Assembly (NCBI GenBank): GCA_013298335.1
Contig: JAAFHI010000114.1
Span: forward strand, 1-7,911
Origin: Actinomycetota bacterium
GTDB taxonomy: Bacteria > Acidobacteriota > Blastocatellia > Chloracidobacteriales > Chloracidobacteriaceae
DNA length: 7,911 nucleotides
Direction: 5' to 3'
Notes under the pieces: generated by a model
Seen by the model: only the letters and a program-made list of their open reading frames with translations
Told to the model about the DNA's origin: nothing
The model's database searches: none
In this document: piece by piece, positions 1-7,149 of the stretch
Numbering within the stretch: the stretch's first letter is position 1
Layout of the letters: each line of letters starts with the position of its first letter
Made by a program: the position numbers and the translations under genes

Positions 1-345
1 GGCCGCGCCGCTGAAGTTCGACGCGATCATCGCCGCCGCCTTCGAAAAGTCGGCTTCGGCTTCTTTCTGGTCGGTCATCGTGCCGAACGCGAGCAGCGCG
101 CCGTCGAGATCGCCGGCTTCGGCGACAACGGCATCGAGAAAGGCCGCGTGGGTGTCGGTCGCGAGCGCGTCGAACCGGACCGCGATCGCTTTGACCTGAT
201 GGCGGATGCGGAGGTCGGCGGCGGTGCTTTCGAGGTCCGCGACGGAACGACCGGCCAGCACCAGCGCGTCGCCGCGGGAAGCGAGTTCGTCGGCCACCGC
301 GCGGGCGATACTGGACGCCGCGCCGAGGATGAGGTAGGTAGACAT
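1..345 (-). CDS. DprE2-like short-chain dehydrogenase/reductase (polyprenyl-phospho-2-ketopentose reductase), partial, 3' end beyond window
   Basis: The N-terminal 115 residues are visible and the gene runs off the left edge. The protein opens at once with a Rossmann strand and a glycine motif of the variant type GAASSIA (residues 8-14), preceded by YLIL. An Asp at 59 follows a beta strand and would sit near the adenine. An AFGT segment (86-89) stands where classical SDRs have NNAG, followed by TDQ (91-93), and an Asn at 110 in NFSG matches the conserved active-site Asn. The catalytic YxxxK lies outside the window. The variant glycine motif and the FGTxxDQ pattern are typical of SDRs paired with DprE1-like oxidases. 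DprE2 reduces the 2-keto intermediate with NAD(P)H to the arabino-configured lipid. The ATG lies 16 bases after the oxidase stop with no clear Shine-Dalgarno, so translational coupling is likely. SDR membership is firm; the substrate is inferred from the neighbour. Confidence 0.85.
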   Translation of the reverse strand, partial: MSTYLILGAASSIARAVADELASRGDALVLAGRSVADLESTAADLRIRHQVKAIAVRFDALATDTHAAFLDAVVAEAGDLDGALLAFGTMTDQKEAEADFSKAAAMIASNFSGAA

Positions 346-361
346 TTTTTTCAGGGCGCTT

Positions 362-1729
362 TCAGCGTTCGGTTAAGCCAACGCGGCGCGAAAGGTCGGA
401 GGAAAACACGTTTTCCGGGTCGATGTCGTGCTTGATGCGCTTCCACTCGGCGAGTTTGGGGTACATCGCGGGCATGTGCTCCGGTCGGACGCGGGCGTCC
501 TTGCCGAGATAGATGCGCCCGCCGGAGGCGACGACCAGTTCGTCGAGTTCGTCGAGAATTTTGAAAAGCCCCGGCCCGGTCACCGGAATGTCGAGCGCCA
601 GCGTGTAGCCCGGCATCGGGAACGAGAGCAGACCTTCCTGCGGGCCGAACCGCTTGAGCACCGCCAGAAACGACGCAACTTTATTTTTACTGAGAACTTC
701 CAGCGTTTTGATCAGCGCGGAGCGGCTCGTTTCGGGCGGGAAAACCGGCTGGTACTGCAAGAAGCCCCGCGCGCCGTAGACCCGGTTCCACTCCAGTACC
801 GAATCGAGCGGGTAGAAATAGCTGTCGTAGTTGGTGATGACGCCGGTCTTTTCCTTCGGGTGCTTGTGGTAGAAGCCGAAGTTGAACGCCTTGACCGAGA
901 GCGGGTTGATGGCGAAGTTGGGGAACGAGAACGGCACCGTCACGTCGGGCTTGTGGGGAATTTCGAACAGGTGTTTTTGAAGCTTTTTCGGCAACTGGTC
1001 GGGCCGGGCGTGCTCGCCGCGCATCAGGACGCTCCGTCCGAGCGATGTGCCCGAGGCGAGACAGTCGATCCAGCACACCGAATAGTGGTAGCGCTCGTCG
1101 CCGGATTCGCAGAGTTCGAGCGTCTCGTCGAGGTCGCGCGTGCGGACGTAATCCACCGAAATATACGCCGTTTCAATCGGTTGCAGCTTCAGAGCCACCG
1201 CGAGGACAATTCCGGTCAGCCCCATCCCGCCCGCCGTCGCCCAGAACAGGTCGGCATTTTCGGTCTTCGAGCAGCGGATGACCTCGCCCGACGCGACGAG
1301 CAGGTCGAACCATTCGACGTGGCGCGAAAACGATTCGTCACGGTGGTGGTTCTTGCCGTGGATGTCGCAGGCGAGCGCGCCGCCGAGGCTGACGAACTTC
1401 GTCCCCGGCGTGACCGGCAGAAACCAGCCGCGCGGCACGAACACGTCGAGGATTTCCTTCAGCCGGACGCCCGCCTCGGCGGTCAGCACGCCGGTCCGTT
1501 CGTCGAAATTGAGAAAGCGGTCGAGTTTTTCGCCGGAAATCACGCCGCGGTCGGTGTTGAGGGCGGCGTCGCCGTAGCTGCGTCCGTAACCACGGGCGAT
1601 GAGCGCGGCGTGGTGGCGTTCGCCCAGAATTTCGCGGACCGCACGCGGGCCGTCGGGACGAAATACGTCGGAGGAAACCACCGGGTAGCGTCCCCAGCCG
1701 GTGACGGACATGGTCTTGAAGGTCGTCAT
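362..1729 (-). CDS. dprE1: DprE1-like FAD-binding oxidoreductase (decaprenylphosphoryl-beta-D-ribose 2'-oxidase family)
   Basis: This 455-residue protein is close in length to mycobacterial DprE1 (about 460). DprE1 is an FAD enzyme that oxidises the 2'-OH of polyprenyl-phospho-ribose to a ketone. Visible signatures are GWGR at 11-14, an FAD-binding segment ARGYGRSYGD (45-54, with Tyr52 at the Tyr60 position of the M. tuberculosis enzyme) and CDIHGKNHH at 121-129 (His124 matching His132). LFWATAGGMGLTGI follows at 161-174. A C-terminal substrate-side domain contains EWNRVYG (313-319), GFLQYQ (322-327), FPMPGY (370-375) and YLGKDAR (407-413), with Lys410 matching catalytic Lys418. The residue matching Cys387, the covalent target of benzothiazinones, is Ala378. 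No signal peptide or membrane segment is seen. Start choice is uncertain: a second Met at residue 7 is also possible and neither has a strong ribosome site. The gene sits 16 bases before the SDR partner. The family call is strong; the exact sugar lipid is inferred. Confidence 0.9.
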   Translation of the reverse strand: MTTFKTMSVTGWGRYPVVSSDVFRPDGPRAVREILGERHHAALIARGYGRSYGDAALNTDRGVISGEKLDRFLNFDERTGVLTAEAGVRLKEILDVFVPRGWFLPVTPGTKFVSLGGALACDIHGKNHHRDESFSRHVEWFDLLVASGEVIRCSKTENADLFWATAGGMGLTGIVLAVALKLQPIETAYISVDYVRTRDLDETLELCESGDERYHYSVCWIDCLASGTSLGRSVLMRGEHARPDQLPKKLQKHLFEIPHKPDVTVPFSFPNFAINPLSVKAFNFGFYHKHPKEKTGVITNYDSYFYPLDSVLEWNRVYGARGFLQYQPVFPPETSRSALIKTLEVLSKNKVASFLAVLKRFGPQEGLLSFPMPGYTLALDIPVTGPGLFKILDELDELVVASGGRIYLGKDARVRPEHMPAMYPKLAEWKRIKHDIDPENVFSSDLSRRVGLTER

Positions 1730-1765
1730 AACGCCCGAAAATCTACGTTGAAACGCCGCGCTTGG

Positions 1766-4700
1766 CTAGCGTTCGCCGAAAATCTTCTCAAGCAGTACCC
1801 GTAAATCGTCGAGTCGATAGGGTTTCTGGAGTTTCGCGGCGAATCCGTGTTCCTGGTGATGGGCCAGCACCGGGTCGCTGAAATACCCGCTGCACACGAT
1901 GGCCGTCACCGCCGGGTCGATGCGCCTGAGGTGTTCGAAGGTTTCGAGGCCGCCCATTCCCCCCATGATTTTCAAATCGAGCATCACGAGGGCGAAGGGC
2001 GTTCCCTGCTCGAACGCCGCGCGGTACGCCTCGACGGCCTCCTCGCCGTTGCGGCAGGCCACGCAGGCATATCCGATGTCTTCAATCATGGCGGCCATCA
2101 TCTCCCGGACGAGGTCCTCGTCATCCATGATGAGTATGCGCCGCTCCGCCGCCCGGCGGGCGTCATCCGGCGTCAGGACCGGCACTTCCTGGGTCAGCGA
2201 GCCGGTTTCCCGCGCCGGCAGGTAAATTTCGAAGCGACTGCCCTGCCCGACCTCGGATTGTGCCGTGATGTAGCCGTCGTGCTTCATCACGACCGAATGG
2301 GCGACCGCCAGCCCGAGTCCGGTGCCGGTCGGCTTGGTGGTGAAATAGGGATCGAAGATTTTCGCCAGCCGGTCGGCGGGAATGCCGCATCCGGTATCGG
2401 TAAAGACGACCCGGACATATTTGCCGGGCGCGAGCGGAAGCGGGAGCGACAGGTCGACCCGCACGTTCTCGATGGTGACCTCGACCGTTCCGCCGCCGGA
2501 CATCGCCTCGGTCGCGTTGACCGCGAGGTTCTGAAACACCTGGCTCATCTGGCCGACGTCGGCCTTCACCTGCCACAAACCGCTTGGCGCGTCGAAGCGG
2601 CAGGTCGTGGCGGTCGGCGTGAGAATGAACCGGACCGGGTCCACCACGAACACGATCGGATCGACCGTCCGGCGCACCGGGTCGCCGCCCTTGGCGAAGG
2701 TCAGTAGCTGATTCGACAGGGTTTTCGCCCGCTCGACCGCGCGTTCGAGCGATTCGATCTTTTCCTGAATCTTGGCCGCCGCCGCCCCGTTCTTCAGGTA
2801 GTGCCGCGCGAGTCCCGCGTTGCCCGACATGGCCGTCAGCAGATTGTTGAAATCGTGGGCGATGCCGCCCGCCATCACACCGAGCGATTCGAGCTTGCCG
2901 GCGCGCAGCCGCTCGTCTTCCAGCCGGACGCGGTCGGTGAGATCGACGATCATGGTCAGCGCGCAGACTTCCCCGTCATAGACGACCCGCTCGGCGGCGA
3001 AAAGAAGTTTTCGCATCTCGCCGCCCGAGGCGCGCATCTCGCTTTCGGCGACCGACGGCGTCAGCCCGGCCAGCACCGCCTCGCGCATGGCATCGCGCTT
3101 CACGAAATCCCTCGTCAATCCCAGTTCGATCGAGGTCCGGCCAATAACCGCTTCGACGTCCAGACCGAACAGCCGCGTAAAAGCCTGGTTGACGGCGGCG
3201 ATGCGTCCCTCGTCGCCCAGCCGGGTGACGACGCAGGCCACCGGGCTGCTCCGGAAAATGGTCGCGAACCGCTCCTCGCTCGCGCGCAGCGAGGCTTCGA
3301 GCGTCTTGTAATCGCCGATGTCGGTCATCAGTCCGGTCCAGACCGTCGCGCCGTCCGCGCGGCGGTGGGTCACGGCCTGCACCCGCACCCACTTCCAGGC
3401 ATCCGGCCCGGAATCATCCCGGACTCGGTACTCCAGGTCGAAACTATCCAGTTCCCGCTCCACCCGGAGCGTTTCGGCCAGCGACACCGGCAAATCCTCG
3501 GGGTGAATCCGCTCGAACAGCCGCGTCGGATTCTCCTTCAAAGCCTCCGGCGAAACGCCGAGGATGCTTTCCAGCCCGCTGCTTGCAAACTCAAATTTCT
3601 CACGCCCGTCGGGATACCGGACATACTGATAGACCGTCCCCGGCACGGCGTCGGCGATCTCGCCGAGTTTGGCTTCGGCTTCGGCGCGGGCCGCCTCGGC
3701 GCGTTTGCGTTCGCTGATGTCGAGAATGAGCCCGCTCCACTGCACCCCGCCGTTCGGCAGGCGGCGCGGAAGCGATTCCGCCCGAATCCATTTCATCGTC
3801 CCATCCGCCAGCGTCAGCGGAAATTCCTGACAGCAGGGGGTCATCGTCTCCGCCGAATGGTCGATGAGCCGGAAGCCTGCTTCCGACAAATCGCGGGGCA
3901 GCCCGACCTGAAAGACCCGATTCACGTCCTCCGCCCGGACCGGCGACGGAACCCCCAGAAGCGCGGCGCCCCCCTCGCTCACGAAAGTGAACCGGTAGTG
4001 ACCGCCCGGTGTCTTCACATACTGATAGACCGCCCCCGGCATGGCCGCCGTGATTTCGCCGAGTTTGGCTTCGGCTTCGGCGCGGGCCGCCTCGGCGCGT
4101 TTCCGTTCGCTGATGTCGAGCATCAGCCCGCTCCACTGCACCGCCCCGTTCGGCAGGCGGCGCGGCAGCGATTCCGCCCGAATCCATTTCTTCGACCCGT
4201 TCTGAAGCAGAATGGGGAATTCCTGCTGATACGGAGTGAGCGTCTCCGCCGAAACGTCGATCAGGCGAAAGGCTTCTTCCGTCAATTCCCGGATCAGCCC
4301 CCCATGAAAGGTCCGGTTCATGTCCTCGATGCTGACCGGCGAGGGAATGTCGAACAGCGTCGTCGCCCCTTCGCTCACGAAGGTGAACCGATAATGACCG
4401 CCCGGTGTCTTCAGATACTGATAGACCGCCCCCGGCATGGCCGCCGCGATCTCCGTCAGCTTCCGCTCGGCCTCGGCGCGGGCCAGTTCGGTCAGTTTCT
4501 GCTCGGTGACGTCGGTCAGCAGACCGCTCCAGACCGTGCCGCCGTCGGGCGACCGGTGCGGCACCGACTGGGCGCGAACCCACTTCAGGCCGTCCGGAAG
4601 CGCCACGTGGTAGGTGAAATCAAACGGCGCGAGGGTTTCCCGCGAATGCTCGGTCAGCCGGAACGCTTCCCGGATTTCTTCCGGTTGACAGTAGCGCCAG

Positions 4701-5872
4701 AGGGTCAGCCCGTTCGCCATGATCTCGGTCGCGGAAACGCCGAACAATCGCTCGACGCCTTCGCTCACGAACGGAATCGAGCGGTCACCAGTGGGAGACT
4801 GGTGATACTGAAATACCGCGCCCGGCATCCCCGCCGTGATTTCCGCGAGTTTCCGCTGGGCGCTGTTGCGCTCGGCCTCGATCCGCTTGCGCTCGGTGAC
4901 GTCCGAAATGAACCCGTCCCAGATGATCGTGCCGTCCGGTTCGTGGCGGGGTTTTGACCGCCCATGCACCCACCGGACCTCGCCGGGGCGCGGCACGATG
5001 CGATATTCGAGGTCCCACGGCGAGAGGGTCGCGGTCGAATGGGCGGAGGCGGCCTGGACCCGTGGCAGGTCCTCGGGGTGGATGATTTTCACGTAGGCCT
5101 GAAGGTTCTCGACGATTCGCGTCGCCGGGAAGCCGAGTACCTCGTCCATACCGGAGGTAAAGAACGGGAAGTGCTCGGAACCGTCGGGCCGCCGCGCGTA
5201 CTGGTAGAACGCCCCCGGAACGGCGTTGGTCACCTTGGCCAGCGTCGCCTGCGCGGCATTGCGTTCCGCCTCGATGCGTTTCCGTTCAGTAACGTCGGAA
5301 AAAAATCCATCCCAGATGACCGTCCCGTCCGGTTCCCGCCGCGGCATCGAACGCCCCTGCACCCACCGCTCTCCCCGTTCGGGCAGTTGCAACCGGTATT
5401 CGCACTCCCAGGGTTCAAGCGTCATCGCCGACCTGAAGGCGGAGGCCTTCACCTCCGGCAAATCCTCCGGATGCACCACCGACCAGGCATTTCCCGCGTC
5501 CTCGATCATTTTCTGCCCGGGAACGCCGAACACGTCGTCGAGTCCGGCGGAAAAGAACAGAAAGGCATCCGTTCCATCCGGGCGAACAATGTACTGATAC
5601 ACCGCGCCCGGCATCGACGCCGTGATCTCTTCCAGCTTCCGGTGGCTTTCCTCGAGTTCCCGTTCGATGCGCCGCTGCTCGGTCACGTCGGTAAAGATCC
5701 CCGCCCACACCGTCGCCGACTCCTCGCGGCGCGGATTGGCGGTTGCGAGCAACCGTTTCGCCTGCCCGCCGATCGTGATCACCCGGAATTCTTCCTGCCA
5801 CGCGCTGAAACCCGTAATGGCTTCAAGAATCGACCTCGAGTTCGCCCACGAGTCGCCGAGTCTCGGTGACAT
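1766..5872 (-). CDS. Multi-PAS hybrid sensor histidine kinase with C-terminal receiver; 5' end probably truncated by a deletion/frameshift
   Basis: This is a 1368-residue soluble protein with no membrane segment. In order it has the C-terminal half of a PAS domain (about 15-66), six PAS_3-type units starting near residues 80, 211, 342, 472, 604 and 736, and a different PAS (869-980). The HisKA domain follows with H-box His1006 in IAHDFNNLL, then a HATPase with N-box Asn1119, G1 box DTGCGIP (Asp1159), F-box IFDPYFTT and G2 box GTGLGL (1183-1188). The receiver (about 1244-1368) has acidic residues 1250-1251, phosphoacceptor Asp1299, Ser1328 and Lys1350. All residues for autophosphorylation and phosphotransfer are present, but no output domain follows, so an external HPt or regulator is expected. 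The signal sensed is unknown. The ATG used lies inside the GIFTDVTE coding motif of the upstream gene, 50 bases before that gene's stop. The mature start is therefore doubtful, and the true protein may once have begun near 7016. Confidence 0.88.
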   Translation of the reverse strand: MSPRLGDSWANSRSILEAITGFSAWQEEFRVITIGGQAKRLLATANPRREESATVWAGIFTDVTEQRRIERELEESHRKLEEITASMPGAVYQYIVRPDGTDAFLFFSAGLDDVFGVPGQKMIEDAGNAWSVVHPEDLPEVKASAFRSAMTLEPWECEYRLQLPERGERWVQGRSMPRREPDGTVIWDGFFSDVTERKRIEAERNAAQATLAKVTNAVPGAFYQYARRPDGSEHFPFFTSGMDEVLGFPATRIVENLQAYVKIIHPEDLPRVQAASAHSTATLSPWDLEYRIVPRPGEVRWVHGRSKPRHEPDGTIIWDGFISDVTERKRIEAERNSAQRKLAEITAGMPGAVFQYHQSPTGDRSIPFVSEGVERLFGVSATEIMANGLTLWRYCQPEEIREAFRLTEHSRETLAPFDFTYHVALPDGLKWVRAQSVPHRSPDGGTVWSGLLTDVTEQKLTELARAEAERKLTEIAAAMPGAVYQYLKTPGGHYRFTFVSEGATTLFDIPSPVSIEDMNRTFHGGLIRELTEEAFRLIDVSAETLTPYQQEFPILLQNGSKKWIRAESLPRRLPNGAVQWSGLMLDISERKRAEAARAEAEAKLGEITAAMPGAVYQYVKTPGGHYRFTFVSEGGAALLGVPSPVRAEDVNRVFQVGLPRDLSEAGFRLIDHSAETMTPCCQEFPLTLADGTMKWIRAESLPRRLPNGGVQWSGLILDISERKRAEAARAEAEAKLGEIADAVPGTVYQYVRYPDGREKFEFASSGLESILGVSPEALKENPTRLFERIHPEDLPVSLAETLRVERELDSFDLEYRVRDDSGPDAWKWVRVQAVTHRRADGATVWTGLMTDIGDYKTLEASLRASEERFATIFRSSPVACVVTRLGDEGRIAAVNQAFTRLFGLDVEAVIGRTSIELGLTRDFVKRDAMREAVLAGLTPSVAESEMRASGGEMRKLLFAAERVVYDGEVCALTMIVDLTDRVRLEDERLRAGKLESLGVMAGGIAHDFNNLLTAMSGNAGLARHYLKNGAAAAKIQEKIESLERAVERAKTLSNQLLTFAKGGDPVRRTVDPIVFVVDPVRFILTPTATTCRFDAPSGLWQVKADVGQMSQVFQNLAVNATEAMSGGGTVEVTIENVRVDLSLPLPLAPGKYVRVVFTDTGCGIPADRLAKIFDPYFTTKPTGTGLGLAVAHSVVMKHDGYITAQSEVGQGSRFEIYLPARETGSLTQEVPVLTPDDARRAAERRILIMDDEDLVREMMAAMIEDIGYACVACRNGEEAVEAYRAAFEQGTPFALVMLDLKIMGGMGGLETFEHLRRIDPAVTAIVCSGYFSDPVLAHHQEHGFAAKLQKPYRLDDLRVLLEKIFGER
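3269..5635 (-). repeat. Tandem array of six PAS_3 coding units, about 390-399 bases each
   Basis: The six units within the hybrid kinase have lengths of 131, 131, 130, 132, 132 and 133 residues. Each opens with a coiled linker end and a motif like L-x-E-I-x-x-x-M/V-P-G-A-V-Y-Q-Y. Each closes with a W-[ST/D]-G-[LF]-x-x-D-[VI] strand followed by ERKR or a related charged helix. Units 1, 2 and 6 keep the HPEDLP motif and units 3-5 have lost it, which suggests two sub-lineages. Linkers also fall into two classes: IEAERN(A/S)AQ after units 1-2 and ARAEAE(A/R)K after units 3-5. The constant spacing implies growth by tandem duplication while keeping a fixed helical phase between domains. Confidence 0.85.
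3668..4459 (-). repeat. Adjacent duplicated PAS units 4 and 5 (396 bases each)
   Basis: Unit 4 (4459 to 4064) and unit 5 (4063 to 3668) are both exactly 132 codons, and by eye about three quarters of their residues are identical. The DNA copies at 3661-3794 and 4057-4190, offset by 396 bases, differ at only six of 134 positions. This block covers the terminal strands of one PAS, the linker and the first residues of the next. The central ligand-pocket region is much more diverged, so the ends look recently duplicated or homogenised by gene conversion. Confidence 0.85.
5823..5872 (-). other. Frame break between two halves of one multi-PAS gene (50-base overlap)
   Basis: In one frame the PAS-terminal sequence TDVTETRRLVGELE runs into VDS and a TGA stop. 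In the other frame, reading ILEAITGFSAWQEEFRV onward, the text is unmistakably the second half of a PAS_3 domain, matching FVEAHLALHPMQQECRV of the preceding domain position by position. The linker and first half of that PAS (about 70 residues by comparison with the next unit, which begins LEEITASMPG) are missing. The simplest reading is a deletion of roughly 210 bases, not a multiple of three, within the repeat array. A sequencing or assembly collapse of repeats would look the same. Confidence 0.65.
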
Positions 5873-7016
5873 CCGTAAAAATCCCGCTCCAGACCGTGGC
5901 CGCCCCCTCGCGCCGGGGTGATCCGGTCACCACGAGCCATTTGATGTCGCCATTGGGAAGGATGACCCGGCATTCCTGCTGCATCGGGTGGAGCGCCAGG
6001 TGGGCCTCGACGAATGCCTGCCGGACCGCCGCGGCTTCGTCGGGATGGATGCGATTCCAGAGAATCCACGGATCGGCGAGGATCTCGTCCGGTGTAAGAC
6101 CGAAAATCTCGCCCGAAACGTCGTTGATGAAGGTAAACGCTTCCCGGCCTTCGGCATCGACCCGATATTCACAGACGATGCCGGGAACCACCCGGGTGAG
6201 TTCGACCAGCCGACGCTCGGTTTCGGCACGGGCCTGTTCAACGACGCGCATCTTTCTTTCGAGGTCGTAAAGCGTCACCAGCGCAAATGTCCGGCCTTCG
6301 ATGTCGGCCAGTCCCACCGCCACCGATGCCCGCCGGATTTTCCCGGACTTCAAACGAAAATCGGATTCGAAAACAATTACCCGGTTCGTCGCCAGCCGTT
6401 CGCGCATCCGGGTCAGCGCCTCGCCCCGCGCAAAGTTGCCGACCTCCTCCAGCGACCGCCCGATGAGTTCCTCGCGGGAAAAACCGGTGGCGGCGGCGAA
6501 GGCCGGGTTGACTTCGACATACCGTCGGGTTTCGGCGCCGAGGTCGAATATGGCGCAGGGCAGCGGATTCTGGCGGAAGAATTCCAGAAACCGCGTCTCG
6601 CGCTGGGTTTGGAGCGGCGTCAGATGGTGTCGCAGGCGATGGAACAGCACCGCCGGGCTGACCGGCCAGCCGAACACGTCGGAGGCCCCGGCGGCCAGCG
6701 CGCGCCGGATGGCGTCCTCGTCGTTGGTTTCGTCCGCGACCGCCCAGACGACCGGGTTCGACGGACGGCGGCACAGGCGTTCGCACCATTGGACGGCGTC
6801 GGGATGGGCCAGCGACATCAGGATCAGGGAAAAGGTCCCGGATTCGTTCGGGTCGTGAATTTCGGAAACGGCGAAGCCCTCGGCGCGCAGCAGATCTCCA
6901 AAGGGATGAAGCGCGTGTCCGAGAATGCCGACCGAAGCCGCGAAGGGTCGCGAAGGGGTCTCCTGAACGGACATGACGAGAAGTACATGGATGAAGAAGA
7001 GGCGTTCTTCACCCAT
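5823..7016 (-). CDS. Pseudo-receiver plus two PAS domains, no kinase; probable detached N-terminal part of the downstream hybrid kinase
   Basis: This 397-residue protein starts with a receiver-like fold (about 28-135) ending in a recognisable ASDVFGWPVSPAVLFHRL segment. The residues for phosphorylation are absent: no acidic pair follows the first strand, Ser68 replaces the acceptor Asp in LILMSLAHP, and Trp-Pro-Val stands where Lys-Pro is expected. A PAS domain follows (about 141-255, with VNPAFAAATGFSREELIG), then a short helical linker and a PAS_3-type domain (about 270-386, with IHPDE and a terminal TVWSGIFTDVTE). The frame then stops after 14 further residues, exactly where the downstream protein's units continue through a linker into the next PAS. 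There is no transmitter domain. The start could be residue 1 or Met15, since neither has a clear Shine-Dalgarno. It may be a stable partner protein, but a gene fragment caused by deletion fits better. Confidence 0.75.
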   Translation of the reverse strand: MGEERLFFIHVLLVMSVQETPSRPFAASVGILGHALHPFGDLLRAEGFAVSEIHDPNESGTFSLILMSLAHPDAVQWCERLCRRPSNPVVWAVADETNDEDAIRRALAAGASDVFGWPVSPAVLFHRLRHHLTPLQTQRETRFLEFFRQNPLPCAIFDLGAETRRYVEVNPAFAAATGFSREELIGRSLEEVGNFARGEALTRMRERLATNRVIVFESDFRLKSGKIRRASVAVGLADIEGRTFALVTLYDLERKMRVVEQARAETERRLVELTRVVPGIVCEYRVDAEGREAFTFINDVSGEIFGLTPDEILADPWILWNRIHPDEAAAVRQAFVEAHLALHPMQQECRVILPNGDIKWLVVTGSPRREGAATVWSGIFTDVTETRRLVGELEVDS

Positions 7017-7093
7017 TGAGAGGAAGTGACTGGCGGCGTGACGGCCTGGACGGATACTTCAGCCTAACCCAGACCACGGTGGATTGGAACATC

Positions 7094-7123
7094 GGAGCCG
7101 CACGGTAAAAGCCGGACGGCTCC
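7094..7123 (-). terminator. Inverted repeat after the partial kinase gene, weak terminator-like element
   Basis: Perfect 7-base arms ggagccg (7094-7100) and cggctcc (7117-7123) flank a 16-base loop, 27 bases beyond the kinase stop. Read on the minus strand, one arm also forms a smaller hairpin, AGCC-GTCC-GGCT, followed by TTT. The stem is short and the U-run brief, so termination would be weak at best. The gap between genes (7017-7149) otherwise shows no recognised site. Confidence 0.25.
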
Positions 7124-7149
7124 CGCGCCACCGGACACCGCCGCGACGC

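Noticed and set aside
680..690. A small gene in another frame (687-1076, minus strand) inside the oxidase gene
   Set aside because: It overlaps the conserved oxidase frame completely, has Arg/Pro-rich shadow composition and no motif.
428..1804. A 458-codon open frame on the plus strand opposite the DprE1-like oxidase
   Set aside because: The minus-strand frame has clear family motifs along its whole length. The plus-strand product has none and an antisense-like composition.
2801..4957. A 718-codon open frame on the plus strand opposite the PAS array
   Set aside because: It is a shadow of the GC-rich, repetitive minus-strand gene. Its protein is rich in Arg, Pro, His and Gly, shows the same period as the PAS units, and has no recognisable domain.
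5820..5835. Programmed +1 frameshift at TCT-TGA joining the two sensor halves
   Set aside because: A +1 shift would join the frames, but the site lacks a good slippery codon and the product would still miss the first half of a PAS domain. Deletion explains the site better.
5988..7019. A 343-codon plus-strand frame opposite the pseudo-receiver/PAS gene
   Set aside because: The opposite strand encodes recognisable PAS domains, and the plus-strand protein shows no domain.
7061..7089. A sigma70-like promoter on the minus strand (TTCCAA, 17 bases, TAGGCT) before the pseudo-receiver gene
   Set aside because: The spacing is ideal, but each box matches the consensus at only three of six positions, which is expected by chance in a gap of this size.
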